NCBI RefSeq assembly: GCF_003933245.1 | Contig: NZ_QUSX01000001.1 | Span: 744,001-808,000 of the forward strand | DNA length: 64,000 nucleotides | Reading direction: 5' to 3' | Source of the DNA: Maribacter algicola | GTDB taxonomy: Bacteria > Bacteroidota > Bacteroidia > Flavobacteriales > Flavobacteriaceae | The notes under the pieces: generated by a model | What the model was told of the DNA's origin: nothing | The model's database searches: none | Seen by the model: the letters and a program-made list of their open reading frames with translations, nothing else | Shown: positions 55,837 to 64,000 of the stretch, in pieces | Position numbering within the stretch: the stretch's first letter is position 1 | Layout: each line of letters opens with the position of its first letter | Translations under genes and position numbers: made by a program

Positions 55837-55879
55837 GCATGGGACAGGATGGATCAATTCTGTCCCATCAGTATTTTTA
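55837..55879 (+). promoter_or_regulatory. CAGGAT promoter element, site 9 (GH78-like gene), overlapping a hairpin
   Basis: GCATGGGACAGGAT (55837-55850) is followed after exactly 21 nt by TATTTTTA (55872-55879). The ATG is at 55897. The core also sits in a 9-bp dyad, ATGGGACAG (55839-55847) with CTGTCCCAT (55860-55868), loop 12 nt; this could equally be a terminator for the GH106 unit, as a few T residues follow. Confidence 0.5.
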
Positions 55880-55896
55880 AAGGAAAGTAAAATAAT

Positions 55897-57654
55897 ATGA
55901 AACAAAACACCCTATTCATAATCGCTGTTGTTGTATGTACCTTAGGTTTGAACGCTCAACTTCCACCATCATTCGCAAAAGATGTGTCTGAAAGAGCACG
56001 ACCTTCAGAAATGACCAAAGTATATCTAACCCCTTCAAAAGTTATCTGGAAGTCTGACAACACCGGTCAATATCTCATCAATCCAGAGCAGCTTTTAAAA
56101 AAGGGAAATGGTCAACTTGCCGTCAACGAAACTAATCTCTTTCAACTCAAGAGTACTCAGGAGCATAGGCCTGGAATCCTTCTGGACTATGGAAAAGAGA
56201 TACACGGCGGTGTTAAGATAGCCATGGGCATCAAAAATGATAAATCACCCGTAAAATTGCGTTTGCGTTTTGGTGAATCTGTTGGGGAAGCCATGTCAGA
56301 AATTGGTGGGGAAACCAACGCCACCAACGAACATTCCATGCGTGATTTTGTAGTTGAAGTACCGTGGTTGGGCACTATAGAGGTTGGTGAAACAGGGTTT
56401 CGCTTTCTGCGTATTGATGTGGTCGAGGCCAATCAGGAAGTTCCCCTTAAATCTGTGGAAGCCGCTTTTGTTTACCGTGATATTCCCTATTTGGGATCCT
56501 TCAACAGTAGCGATGAAAGACTCAATGAGATATGGCTCACCGGTGCTTACACTGTCCAATTGAACATGCAAGACTATCTGTGGGACGGCATCAAAAGGGA
56601 CCGTCTGGTTTGGGTCGGTGATATGCATCCAGAGGTAATGACCATAAATACCGTTTTTGGCAATCATGATATCGTCCACAAAAGTTTGGACCTAGCCAGG
56701 GACCAACATCCGCTGCCTCAATGGATGAACGGTATCAGCTCATACTCCATGTGGTGGCTATTGATCCATAAAAACATGTATGACTATCACGGTGATATTG
56801 AATATCTAAAGGAGCAAGAAAGTTATATGATTGCACTTTTGGACCAACTTGCTTCCTTTATAGACAAGGACAATAAGGAAATCCTTGATGGAGTCCGGTT
56901 TATGGATTGGCCTACAAGTGAAATTCCAGAGGCAGTCCACGCAGGGCTTCAGGCTATGATGGTAATGACCTTTGAGGCTGGAAGCGAAATCATGGAGATT
57001 TATGGAAAACCAGAACTTAAGAAAAAGTATGGCAAAGTAGCCGAAAGACTCCGCAAGCACAAGCCTAAGGACAACACTACCAAACAAGCCGCCGCCTTAA
57101 TGGCATTGGCCGATTTAGAAGATGCCCAAAAAATCAATACCACCATTTTAAAGAAAGATGGTGTAGAGCGAATGTCAACGTTTTACGGCTACTATATTTT
57201 AGAAGCCATGGCCAAAGCCGGGGATTATGATGGCGCTCTAAATGTAATTCGCGAGTATTGGGGCGGTATGCTCAATTTAGGGGCAACAACCTTTTGGGAA
57301 GACTTTGACATCCTCGATACCAAAAACACAGGACGCATTGATGAGTTGAGCCCTCCCAACAAATTCGACATTCATGGTGACTTTGGCGAGTATTGTTATG
57401 TGGGTTACAGGCACAGCCTATGTCATGGTTGGGCCAGCGGACCAACAGCGTGGCTCAGTCAATATGTACTAGGAATCAACGTAATGGACGCTGGTGAAAA
57501 GATTGAAATCAAACCCAATCTTGGAAATTTAAAATGGGCCAAAGGAAGTTTCCCAACAAAATATGGCGTGTTACAAGTAAGCCACACGAGAAATACCGAT
57601 GGTTCTGTAAAAACTGAATATGACGCGCCTGAAGGATTAACCATTATCCAATAG
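55897..57654 (+). CDS. Short GH78-like alpha-L-rhamnosidase-family protein
   Basis: 585 residues, signal peptide (LFIIAVVVCTLGLNAQ). It is much shorter than the other GH78 enzymes here (about 920-950 residues) because the extra N-terminal domains are missing. A beta domain (HRPGILLDYGKEIHGGVKI, GFRFLRIDVVEAN) precedes the six-hairpin barrel. The barrel motif reads DGIKRDRLVWVGDMHPE, with Asp where longer members have the Asp-Glu pair. TTFWEDFDI and CHGWASGPTAWLSQYVLGI end the barrel. This variant is common in Bacteroidetes, and its substrate may differ from plain rhamnosides. It precedes the unrecognised 57670 gene by 15 nt. Confidence 0.82.
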   Translation: MKQNTLFIIAVVVCTLGLNAQLPPSFAKDVSERARPSEMTKVYLTPSKVIWKSDNTGQYLINPEQLLKKGNGQLAVNETNLFQLKSTQEHRPGILLDYGKEIHGGVKIAMGIKNDKSPVKLRLRFGESVGEAMSEIGGETNATNEHSMRDFVVEVPWLGTIEVGETGFRFLRIDVVEANQEVPLKSVEAAFVYRDIPYLGSFNSSDERLNEIWLTGAYTVQLNMQDYLWDGIKRDRLVWVGDMHPEVMTINTVFGNHDIVHKSLDLARDQHPLPQWMNGISSYSMWWLLIHKNMYDYHGDIEYLKEQESYMIALLDQLASFIDKDNKEILDGVRFMDWPTSEIPEAVHAGLQAMMVMTFEAGSEIMEIYGKPELKKKYGKVAERLRKHKPKDNTTKQAAALMALADLEDAQKINTTILKKDGVERMSTFYGYYILEAMAKAGDYDGALNVIREYWGGMLNLGATTFWEDFDILDTKNTGRIDELSPPNKFDIHGDFGEYCYVGYRHSLCHGWASGPTAWLSQYVLGINVMDAGEKIEIKPNLGNLKWAKGSFPTKYGVLQVSHTRNTDGSVKTEYDAPEGLTIIQ

Positions 57655-57669
57655 AACAGAGAATTCACA

Positions 57670-60564
57670 ATGAATAAATCACAGCTAAATTGTATTAAAA
57701 CATTCTATTCACTAGTCGTTCTCATCTTAGTGAGCCACACTATGATCGCAAAGACCATTATTTTGACCAGCGATCAACAATTGACCGATTTAACCGATCC
57801 CGACAAAAAAATAGACATGTCCACGGGTTATGCAAAACGGTATGCCAGTCTTAGGGATGTCTGCGAAGAGGCGAAACGAAATGGCGACCACATCTTGACT
57901 ATTGCTTTTGATGAATTCTTCAGGCAATATCGAAATCAAGAGGCAACGGAGCGTAAACTGACCCCAGATATGGATGCCTATGTGGATAAAATCAAAATTA
58001 TCGCTGATTTTGCAGCTAAATACGGCCTGGGAATGGGGCTAAGTCTATTAAGCCCGCTAGAATTAGGGCCTGCCTTTAAAAACAAAACAGGGGAAAATGG
58101 CCTATGGCTCCATTACAAAGTGGGGCTACGCGACCCGCTTACCGGTAAGTTTAATGTACCGCTATGGCAACAAACAACTTGGTCCAATAACAAAGGTAAT
58201 TTTGCCATTAAGCTCAAGGCGCATAAAGCCTACGCATTTAAAGAAACAATGTTACCAAACAGTCCGTATAAAATGGTTGATCGCGAGAATATATTGCCTT
58301 TGACCAATGTGAAATTGGATGTTTGGAAAGAGCAACCAGATGCTGATAATGATAGAGTTATGGACACCGATTTGTGGAGCAACCCCTCTACACCAAATCC
58401 AAATCGAAGTAAAAGAGTCAGTGTTTATGCCGATGAAACTGACGAATTGAAGGGCTATGACCGGGTCTTGGTACTATTGGAATATGAAGTCCCTGAAATG
58501 GAGTATTTCAGCCCTGAAGCATTGCCTTTTTTGAAGGATTTATTAAAAAAATATGACGATAAAGGCATCAAAATAGAGCATTTTTATTCTGACGAGATGC
58601 ACATCCAGCAAGACTGGAAATATTTTCAACATCACGACAATGGCCAATTTGCATTGCGCTATTATGCACCAACCATGGGACAGCTTTTTGAAGAAAAATT
58701 TGGAACCGCCTTTGAAGAAAAGGACATACTGTTCTTTGCGTATGGACCAAACATTTATAGCAACAATGCCACAGCAACACAAAATGTGCAATATGTATTT
58801 GGGGAATCCGATGAGGATATTCAGCGTACGTTCCTATTTCGGGACCGCTATTATAAATTGATCAACACCCATGTTGTTGACCTGTTCAAAGAAGCAAAAG
58901 AATATGCCAGTGGGCTATTTGGAGTCGATGATTTTGGAACAAGCGGACATTCCTCATGGGCAGAAAGTCCCACGGTTGACCTATGGAATACTGAAGATTT
59001 GGAGCGCCACGCATATAAATATGAGTACACCTCAAATTTTATTTGGGGAAATACGGTGCAACAGGCAGCAGCAGCCTGTTACGATTATTTTAAATGGGGC
59101 GAATATCTTGAGCCAACAAGAAACGATTTTGCCGAATTAGGTTGGAACGATCGAAATTATTACGGAGCTGCCATGTCTGCCTCTCTAGGGGTTTTGAACC
59201 GTATTCCTGCCTCCTACCCTGCATTTTGGGGAATGCCCGAAGAGGTCAAGGAAAGAAAAGGTGCCATCAACGATGCCTACGGAGGGCGTACGCGCTCAAA
59301 GGCAATGGACCTGCTTACCGAAAAAGTGCATCGCGATGTGGATGTCCTCATTCTTTATCCCATGAACCTCGTTGCCGTAGAGGAACGTTTTGGCAGTTGG
59401 ATGACCCAATACGGCTACGCAAATTTTATCACCGCAGAAAAATTATTGGAACTCGGTAAAATAAATTCCAATGGAAAACTACAAATAAAGGAAAAAGAGT
59501 ACAGCACGCTTGTTACCTTGTTCGAACCCTTACCACAAGCTGGTCTTCTGGACATTATGGCTGATTTAAATCACAAAGGTGGAAAGGTCTTTTGGTTTGG
59601 TCCGCCACCCATCTTAAACGGGAATGGAGAAAATTGTCTAGAAAAATGGGAAAATCTCTTTGGCGTGGATTATGAATCAGAAAAAGTACAAGGCCAAATT
59701 GCAGTGGGCAAGAGAATAGATTTTCACAATCAATTGAAAGCAGTTTCACCACAGTATATCCTTACTGACTTTTTAGTTGACCGCATTTACCCTGTAAAAC
59801 CCAAAAATGGCACTTCAAAACTGTCGTATTGCGATAATACTTTGCTGGTAGGAACTGGAAATGATAACGCCTACTATTTTGGATTCAGGCCCAGAGATGA
59901 TCAATCTTCTAGTTTGGGCTACGAAACACGTACTCTTTTTGAACTATTGGATGGTTTAGGCGCATATCCCGCAACGGGCACTTTCCCTACGGTCAATGAC
60001 AACACAGAACATATTTCAAGAACAACAGATTATTTGGCAACCCGTTTCCCGAACGGAGCAACGGTAATTGTTCGTCATTATAACAAACATAGGGAAACCT
60101 GGGCAGGTGGATTCTCAAGAGATATTGAAAAAGACCAAAAAGTTTTGGAACAAAACCCATTGCCACCAGCCGACCTCCAACTTTCAGATTTTAAGGTCAA
60201 TGGTCATAATGTGGACTTTCAAGGAAGATTGACCATGGGTTTCCGACTCAATGAAGAAAAAGAACTTATCGCCTTTCAGGGGCAGGAATGTAACTCGGTG
60301 ACCATTGATGGAAAAACCTTTACATTCTCTCAGAGTCCCTTGAAGAAAATTGCATTTGCCCCGTCTTTGAACAAAAGTGAAAACACCACAAAGATATGGG
60401 TTGAAGGCAGTGGTCAAGTATCCATTCCATTATCAAAAGCTCATGGCGGCCATCCCAAGTTAAAAAACGAAAAAGGAAGAAATATTAAACATAAGGTTGT
60501 CGATGACTCAATTCAGTTCGAAATAGATGGGAAATCCAATGGCAATTGGCTCAGCTTAAAATAA
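57670..60564 (+). CDS. Unrecognised large enzyme: TIM barrel plus GATase-like domain
   Basis: 964 residues with a signal peptide ([16 protein letters not shown]). I do not recognise the family. The first about 500 residues look like a TIM barrel ([28 protein letters not shown]). A candidate acidic pair is Asp308-Glu309 in [14 protein letters not shown], and aromatic-rich loops are present. Residues about 555-660 resemble the glutamine-amidotransferase-like domain found after the barrel in GH42 and GH106 enzymes ([41 protein letters not shown]). The C-terminal 250 residues are beta-rich ([18 protein letters not shown]). It sits between a GH78-like gene and a sulfatase. A new glycoside hydrolase family is a reasonable hypothesis. 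Confidence 0.6.
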   Translation: MNKSQLNCIKTFYSLVVLILVSHTMIAKTIILTSDQQLTDLTDPDKKIDMSTGYAKRYASLRDVCEEAKRNGDHILTIAFDEFFRQYRNQEATERKLTPDMDAYVDKIKIIADFAAKYGLGMGLSLLSPLELGPAFKNKTGENGLWLHYKVGLRDPLTGKFNVPLWQQTTWSNNKGNFAIKLKAHKAYAFKETMLPNSPYKMVDRENILPLTNVKLDVWKEQPDADNDRVMDTDLWSNPSTPNPNRSKRVSVYADETDELKGYDRVLVLLEYEVPEMEYFSPEALPFLKDLLKKYDDKGIKIEHFYSDEMHIQQDWKYFQHHDNGQFALRYYAPTMGQLFEEKFGTAFEEKDILFFAYGPNIYSNNATATQNVQYVFGESDEDIQRTFLFRDRYYKLINTHVVDLFKEAKEYASGLFGVDDFGTSGHSSWAESPTVDLWNTEDLERHAYKYEYTSNFIWGNTVQQAAAACYDYFKWGEYLEPTRNDFAELGWNDRNYYGAAMSASLGVLNRIPASYPAFWGMPEEVKERKGAINDAYGGRTRSKAMDLLTEKVHRDVDVLILYPMNLVAVEERFGSWMTQYGYANFITAEKLLELGKINSNGKLQIKEKEYSTLVTLFEPLPQAGLLDIMADLNHKGGKVFWFGPPPILNGNGENCLEKWENLFGVDYESEKVQGQIAVGKRIDFHNQLKAVSPQYILTDFLVDRIYPVKPKNGTSKLSYCDNTLLVGTGNDNAYYFGFRPRDDQSSSLGYETRTLFELLDGLGAYPATGTFPTVNDNTEHISRTTDYLATRFPNGATVIVRHYNKHRETWAGGFSRDIEKDQKVLEQNPLPPADLQLSDFKVNGHNVDFQGRLTMGFRLNEEKELIAFQGQECNSVTIDGKTFTFSQSPLKKIAFAPSLNKSENTTKIWVEGSGQVSIPLSKAHGGHPKLKNEKGRNIKHKVVDDSIQFEIDGKSNGNWLSLK

Positions 60565-60596
60565 AGCAATATTCAACACCAAATAATGAATCCAAT

Positions 60597-62147
60597 ATGA
60601 TATATTTTTTAAGAATATTCTTGACAGGTACTCTAGTATTCTCTATGACTCATGTTCTCACTGCCCAAAGCAGCGAACCGATGAACATAGTCTTTATTTT
60701 GGCCGATGATTTGGGTTGGAGCGACACCTCACTATATGGTACTACCGACTTTTATCAAACCCCCAACCTGGAACGACTGGCCGCCCGTGGAATGACCTTT
60801 ACCAGAGCCTATTCTGCCAGTCCACTCTGCTCACCCACACGGGCCAGCATACTAACGGGGCAAACCGTGGCAAGACATGGTTTTACAGCACCGGAAGGGC
60901 ATTTACCCGAAGTAAAACTTTCAGCAAGGCAATCAGATAAAGCATCTTCCAAGGAAAAGGCCATCATCACGGAATCGGCCACTAGATTGAATACGACCTA
61001 CCCCACTTTGGGCAAGTTATTTAAAAAAGAAGGATACAGTACCGCACATTTTGGAAAGTGGCACTTGGGCCCTTCCCCCTACAGCCCATTGGAACATGGT
61101 TTTGATGTGGATATTCCCCACTGGCCAGGGCCAGGGCCTGCGGGAAGCTTTGTGGCCCCTTGGAAATATCCCGATTTTAAGGAGAAATACCCCCAAGAGC
61201 ACATAGAGGACCGTATGGCCGATGAGGCTGTTGCTTGGTTGAGAAAACAAGATAAAAACGTTCCTTTTTATATGAACTATTGGCAATTCTCTGTCCATGC
61301 ACCTTTTGATGCAAAAGAAAGTCTTATCCAACATTACCGAACCAAGGTTGATTTCAACAATCCGCAGCACTCCCCCACGTATGGAGCCATGGTGCACTCG
61401 CTGGACGATGCAGTGGGAACCTTGCTCGACGAAATAGATCGCATGGGTGCCGCAGACAATACCATCATTATCTTTTTCAGTGATAATGGAGGTAATATGT
61501 ACGACGGCATCGTTGAGACACTTCCCGATGGGGAAAAATTCTTGACAGAACCAACTAGCAACAGGCCGCTCAGAGGAGGCAAGGCCACTATGTTTGAAGG
61601 CGGAATTAGAGTGCCCTGCGTTGTGGTTTGGCCGGGAGTGACGCAACCAGGGTCGGTCTCAAACGATATCATACAAGCCACAGATTTCTATCCCACCTTG
61701 CTTGAGCAATTGAACATGCAAAAACCGCAGAATCACAAAATTGATGGTGTCAACATACATAAAGCTTTGACAGGTGGTACTTTGGAGCGCAATCCCATCA
61801 TTACGTATTTTCCGCATCAACCACCCGTTCCCGATTGGTTACCCGCCTCGGTGTCGGCCCATGAAGGGGATTGGAAATTGATTCGCCTGTTTCATCAGGG
61901 TGAAAACGGAAAGCACGATTATCGCCTGTACAACCTAAAATGGGATATTGGTGAAACACACGATATGTCTGCGGTTTATCCCGAAAAAGTTGCGGAATTG
62001 GATGCATATATCGAAGAGCATCTAAAAGATGCAAATGCAGTCATACCAAGAATCAATCCAGATTTTGACCCAAAAGAATACCACCCAGAACTAATTGGTA
62101 TTCAGCCTAATGGTCCAAGAAACAAAACCAAAATAGAAATCGACTGA
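60597..62147 (+). CDS. Family S1 sulfatase, CSPTR motif
   Basis: 516 residues from ATG 60597 ([20 protein letters not shown], signal peptide ending LTAQ); the frame is open to 60546, overlapping the previous gene, but without a signal. Active site: [16 protein letters not shown], the canonical CSPTRAS with Cys78, [18 protein letters not shown] and [12 protein letters not shown]. The [17 protein letters not shown] segment is that of arylsulfatase A-like S1 enzymes. It follows 57670-60564 by 32 nt and precedes the gene at 62179. Exact subfamily and sulfate position not determined. Confidence 0.93.
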   Translation: MIYFLRIFLTGTLVFSMTHVLTAQSSEPMNIVFILADDLGWSDTSLYGTTDFYQTPNLERLAARGMTFTRAYSASPLCSPTRASILTGQTVARHGFTAPEGHLPEVKLSARQSDKASSKEKAIITESATRLNTTYPTLGKLFKKEGYSTAHFGKWHLGPSPYSPLEHGFDVDIPHWPGPGPAGSFVAPWKYPDFKEKYPQEHIEDRMADEAVAWLRKQDKNVPFYMNYWQFSVHAPFDAKESLIQHYRTKVDFNNPQHSPTYGAMVHSLDDAVGTLLDEIDRMGAADNTIIIFFSDNGGNMYDGIVETLPDGEKFLTEPTSNRPLRGGKATMFEGGIRVPCVVVWPGVTQPGSVSNDIIQATDFYPTLLEQLNMQKPQNHKIDGVNIHKALTGGTLERNPIITYFPHQPPVPDWLPASVSAHEGDWKLIRLFHQGENGKHDYRLYNLKWDIGETHDMSAVYPEKVAELDAYIEEHLKDANAVIPRINPDFDPKEYHPELIGIQPNGPRNKTKIEID

Positions 62148-62178
62148 CATAAGTGATTACTTCAAACAAATTATAAAT

Positions 62179-64000
62179 ATGAATCAGACCATTTTTCCAA
62201 AAATTGTTATAGCCTTTTTTATACTGGGTTCTGTGATGGAAACCGTAGGTCAAAACAAGCCAAATAATAAACGTACTAGTTACTCCGGGGAGACGTTCTC
62301 GATGGAAAATGAATATATTAAACTGAACTTTTATAAAAGGGTTCTAGGATGGGGATGGGGCGAAGTGATTTCACCTTCAGGCAAAATGATGGCCGTATTG
62401 GAACACTTTGGGGAAATAAAGCTACAAGACCAAGACATTCCCGTTCGTTTTGTTGCTGAAACCTATTCCAAAAAAAAGACCGAAAATGGTGAAGAGGTGG
62501 TTTTTGATGTTGCTTCGGTGGTTGTAAAGGAAGTGCTTGATAACACTTCTTTTGAAAATTGGATGGCCTACCCTTACACAGAACCTGCCATAAAGGGAAC
62601 CGTGACCTTTACAATTGAAAATGATTCTCGGTTCGTAAAACTAAAATATCGATTAAAATCCACCGGCAATTATAACGCCCAATATATACGCGGACCATGG
62701 CTCAAAATAGGTGAAACTTCGTTTGAGACCCAAAAAACAGATGCCTTGCTGCCTGGTGTCGATTGGGCCATAGAAAAGGAATGGACCAGTGGCACGGATT
62801 TCTTCAAGGATCCTTGGGCCAAGCGATTTGTACCGCATCCCAACAAAGTATCCGTTCCGGTAATGGCGATAAGTCATAACGGCACAGGTGTGGGACTTTC
62901 ATGGAACCCCAAACAAACCGCTTCAAGATGGTTCAATTATCGTGCCCATCGACCACAGCCTGTTTTTGCCTCCCCAAATTTCATAGACCGAAAGAACAAT
63001 CATCTTATGGGGCTGATGGTGCCCGATGCCTCAATTGAAGGACATGAAAATGAGGTGGTCGCCGAGATACCTTTGGAGCTTAAAATTGACCAGACCATAA
63101 ATTTTGACGCCGAATTATGGCTAAGCGATGGTAATAGCATAGCTGTCTTAACCGACTGGGTGAAACAACATGGCCTTCCAGAACCCTCTGAGCCGCGTTG
63201 GCCACATAAAGAAACCCTGGATCGAATTTCAGCTGCATACAACACTAATTTCTGGCATGAAGGAAAAGGTTTTGGGTTGACCCAGCGACCAGAAAAATCC
63301 ATCAAACCCAATGTACCAGAATTCTTATTGCGTTATATCAAGGAGAACAAGAGGAGTAAAATCGCTAGGGAGCTACAGACCAAGGTAGATTGGAGCCTTT
63401 CACAAATGGGCGATGGTTCAAAAACTCAAAATGAACTTATTAAAGAAGGAAATAGGCTATTGGCCGAACAAAAGTCCGATGGTTCCTTTGTTTTCAATCC
63501 AGATGTTATCGACAAAGATGATTTTAAGGTGGCAACCACATTTATAGAACCTATGGGTCTTAGAGGTGAAACCGCCTTGGATATTACCATAAGACCAGCC
63601 ACACGCTTGTTGAAAATAGGAATAAAAACAAAAGATCAACGCTTTTTAGACGCTGCCCAAAGGGCTTTCGACTTTTGCATGGAATATCAAAGACCCGAAG
63701 CAGGCGATTTCTGGGAAACTCCTTTACACGCAGCAAACCTTTTGGCTGCAGGCCATGCAGCCGTGGGAAATTACCTTGCCTACAAAGAATTCAAAGATGA
63801 AAAATACAAGGAAAAGGCCATCTATTGGATGCGCACATTGCTCGCCTTTACCCATCTTTGGGAACCAGAAGACTTACCCCTCTTGTATAACACTAAACCA
63901 GTACTCAGTTCAAGCGATTGGTATTTTGCCAACTGGGTACGTGATCATGTACAGTGGGAAGTACTAGCAGTATTCGCAGATGTGGCCCAAAACAATCTTA
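62179..64000 (+). CDS. Unrecognised secreted protein, beta domain plus toroid, 3' end outside window
   Basis: From ATG 62179 the frame is open for 607 codons to the window end, so the gene is cut. It begins with a signal peptide (KIVIAFFILGSVMETVGQ). A large beta-sandwich region follows (YIKLNFYKRVLGWGWGEV, FVKLKYRLKSTGNYNAQYI, GVGLSWNPKQTASRWFNY) up to about residue 330. Helical hairpins of an (alpha/alpha) toroid then appear (LAEQKSDGSFVFNPD, RFLDAAQRAFDFCMEYQ, WETPLHAANLLAAGHAAVG). That order of folds is found in several lyase and glycosidase families; none can be assigned. It lies 31 nt after the sulfatase and is probably in the same operon. Confidence 0.65.
   Translation, partial: MNQTIFPKIVIAFFILGSVMETVGQNKPNNKRTSYSGETFSMENEYIKLNFYKRVLGWGWGEVISPSGKMMAVLEHFGEIKLQDQDIPVRFVAETYSKKKTENGEEVVFDVASVVVKEVLDNTSFENWMAYPYTEPAIKGTVTFTIENDSRFVKLKYRLKSTGNYNAQYIRGPWLKIGETSFETQKTDALLPGVDWAIEKEWTSGTDFFKDPWAKRFVPHPNKVSVPVMAISHNGTGVGLSWNPKQTASRWFNYRAHRPQPVFASPNFIDRKNNHLMGLMVPDASIEGHENEVVAEIPLELKIDQTINFDAELWLSDGNSIAVLTDWVKQHGLPEPSEPRWPHKETLDRISAAYNTNFWHEGKGFGLTQRPEKSIKPNVPEFLLRYIKENKRSKIARELQTKVDWSLSQMGDGSKTQNELIKEGNRLLAEQKSDGSFVFNPDVIDKDDFKVATTFIEPMGLRGETALDITIRPATRLLKIGIKTKDQRFLDAAQRAFDFCMEYQRPEAGDFWETPLHAANLLAAGHAAVGNYLAYKEFKDEKYKEKAIYWMRTLLAFTHLWEPEDLPLLYNTKPVLSSSDWYFANWVRDHVQWEVLAVFADVAQNNL

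Noticed and set aside
61017..61646. Long minus-strand open frame of 209 codons inside the sulfatase at 60597
   Set aside because: It is wholly antisense to a clear sulfatase, has low-complexity antisense composition and no family features.
1..64000. CRISPR arrays, insertion sequences, phage genes, tRNA or rRNA genes
   Set aside because: No regular spaced repeats, transposase motifs, terminal inverted repeats or structural RNA genes were seen on either strand.

Overview
The window reads as marine Flavobacteriia (Bacteroidetes) chromosome. The support is its AT-rich base composition, two SusC/SusD pairs, a protein ending in a type IX secretion sorting domain, many Bacteroidetes-type lipoprotein signals, and dense packing of sulfatases with glycoside hydrolases. 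It is most of a very large polysaccharide utilisation locus. The substrate is inferred to be a sulfated, rhamnose-rich glycan of the ulvan or rhamnan-sulfate type: there are four GH78-family proteins, one GH106 rhamnosidase, a lactonase-like amidohydrolase of the type acting on rhamnono- or fuconolactone, and five sulfatase genes plus one sulfatase remnant. No polysaccharide lyase and no regulator gene lies inside the window.

Layout. (1) 1-7282, plus strand: a 5'-truncated GH99-like enzyme, wreckage of a sulfatase and of a DUF1080 gene (1600-2811), an amidohydrolase, a GH5-like lipoprotein, an S1 sulfatase and an EthD-like small protein. (2) 7272-24038, minus strand: a sulfatase broken by one amber codon, two GH78 rhamnosidases, then SusD1/SusC1 and SusD2/SusC2. 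(3) 24039-29011: gene-poor 0.6 kb, then a G8/beta-helix/CBM6 giant secreted by T9SS. (4) 29165-41932, minus: GH115-C-like binding protein, exported acetolactate decarboxylase, a DUF1080 tail, GH3, a GH67-like enzyme, two nucleoside-hydrolase-fold proteins, DUF1080, ApbE and a Tat-type Gfo/Idh/MocA oxidoreductase. (5) 42071-48927, minus: DUF1080, GH78, second GH67-like enzyme. (6) 49441-64000, plus: two sulfatases, GH106, short GH78-like protein, an unrecognised TIM-barrel/GATase-like enzyme, another sulfatase, and an unrecognised toroid-like protein running off the end.

Working model (inference): the SusCD pairs bind and import oligosaccharides; T9SS and lipoprotein enzymes act at the surface; sulfatases unmask rhamnose; GH78/GH106/GH3/GH67-like enzymes trim in the periplasm; and the Gfo/Idh-DUF1080 group could cleave glycosides by the 3-keto route.

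The most interesting non-coding signal is a recurrent promoter-like element. The core GTRCAGGAT, always on the coding strand of the next gene, lies in nine intergenic regions. In seven of them it is followed exactly 21 nt later by a -7-like box (TAnnWTTG and variants); in the other two a looser TTTTATTR box starts 20 nt later. It occupies the place of the normal Bacteroidetes -33 box, which suggests one dedicated activator or sigma factor for the whole locus.
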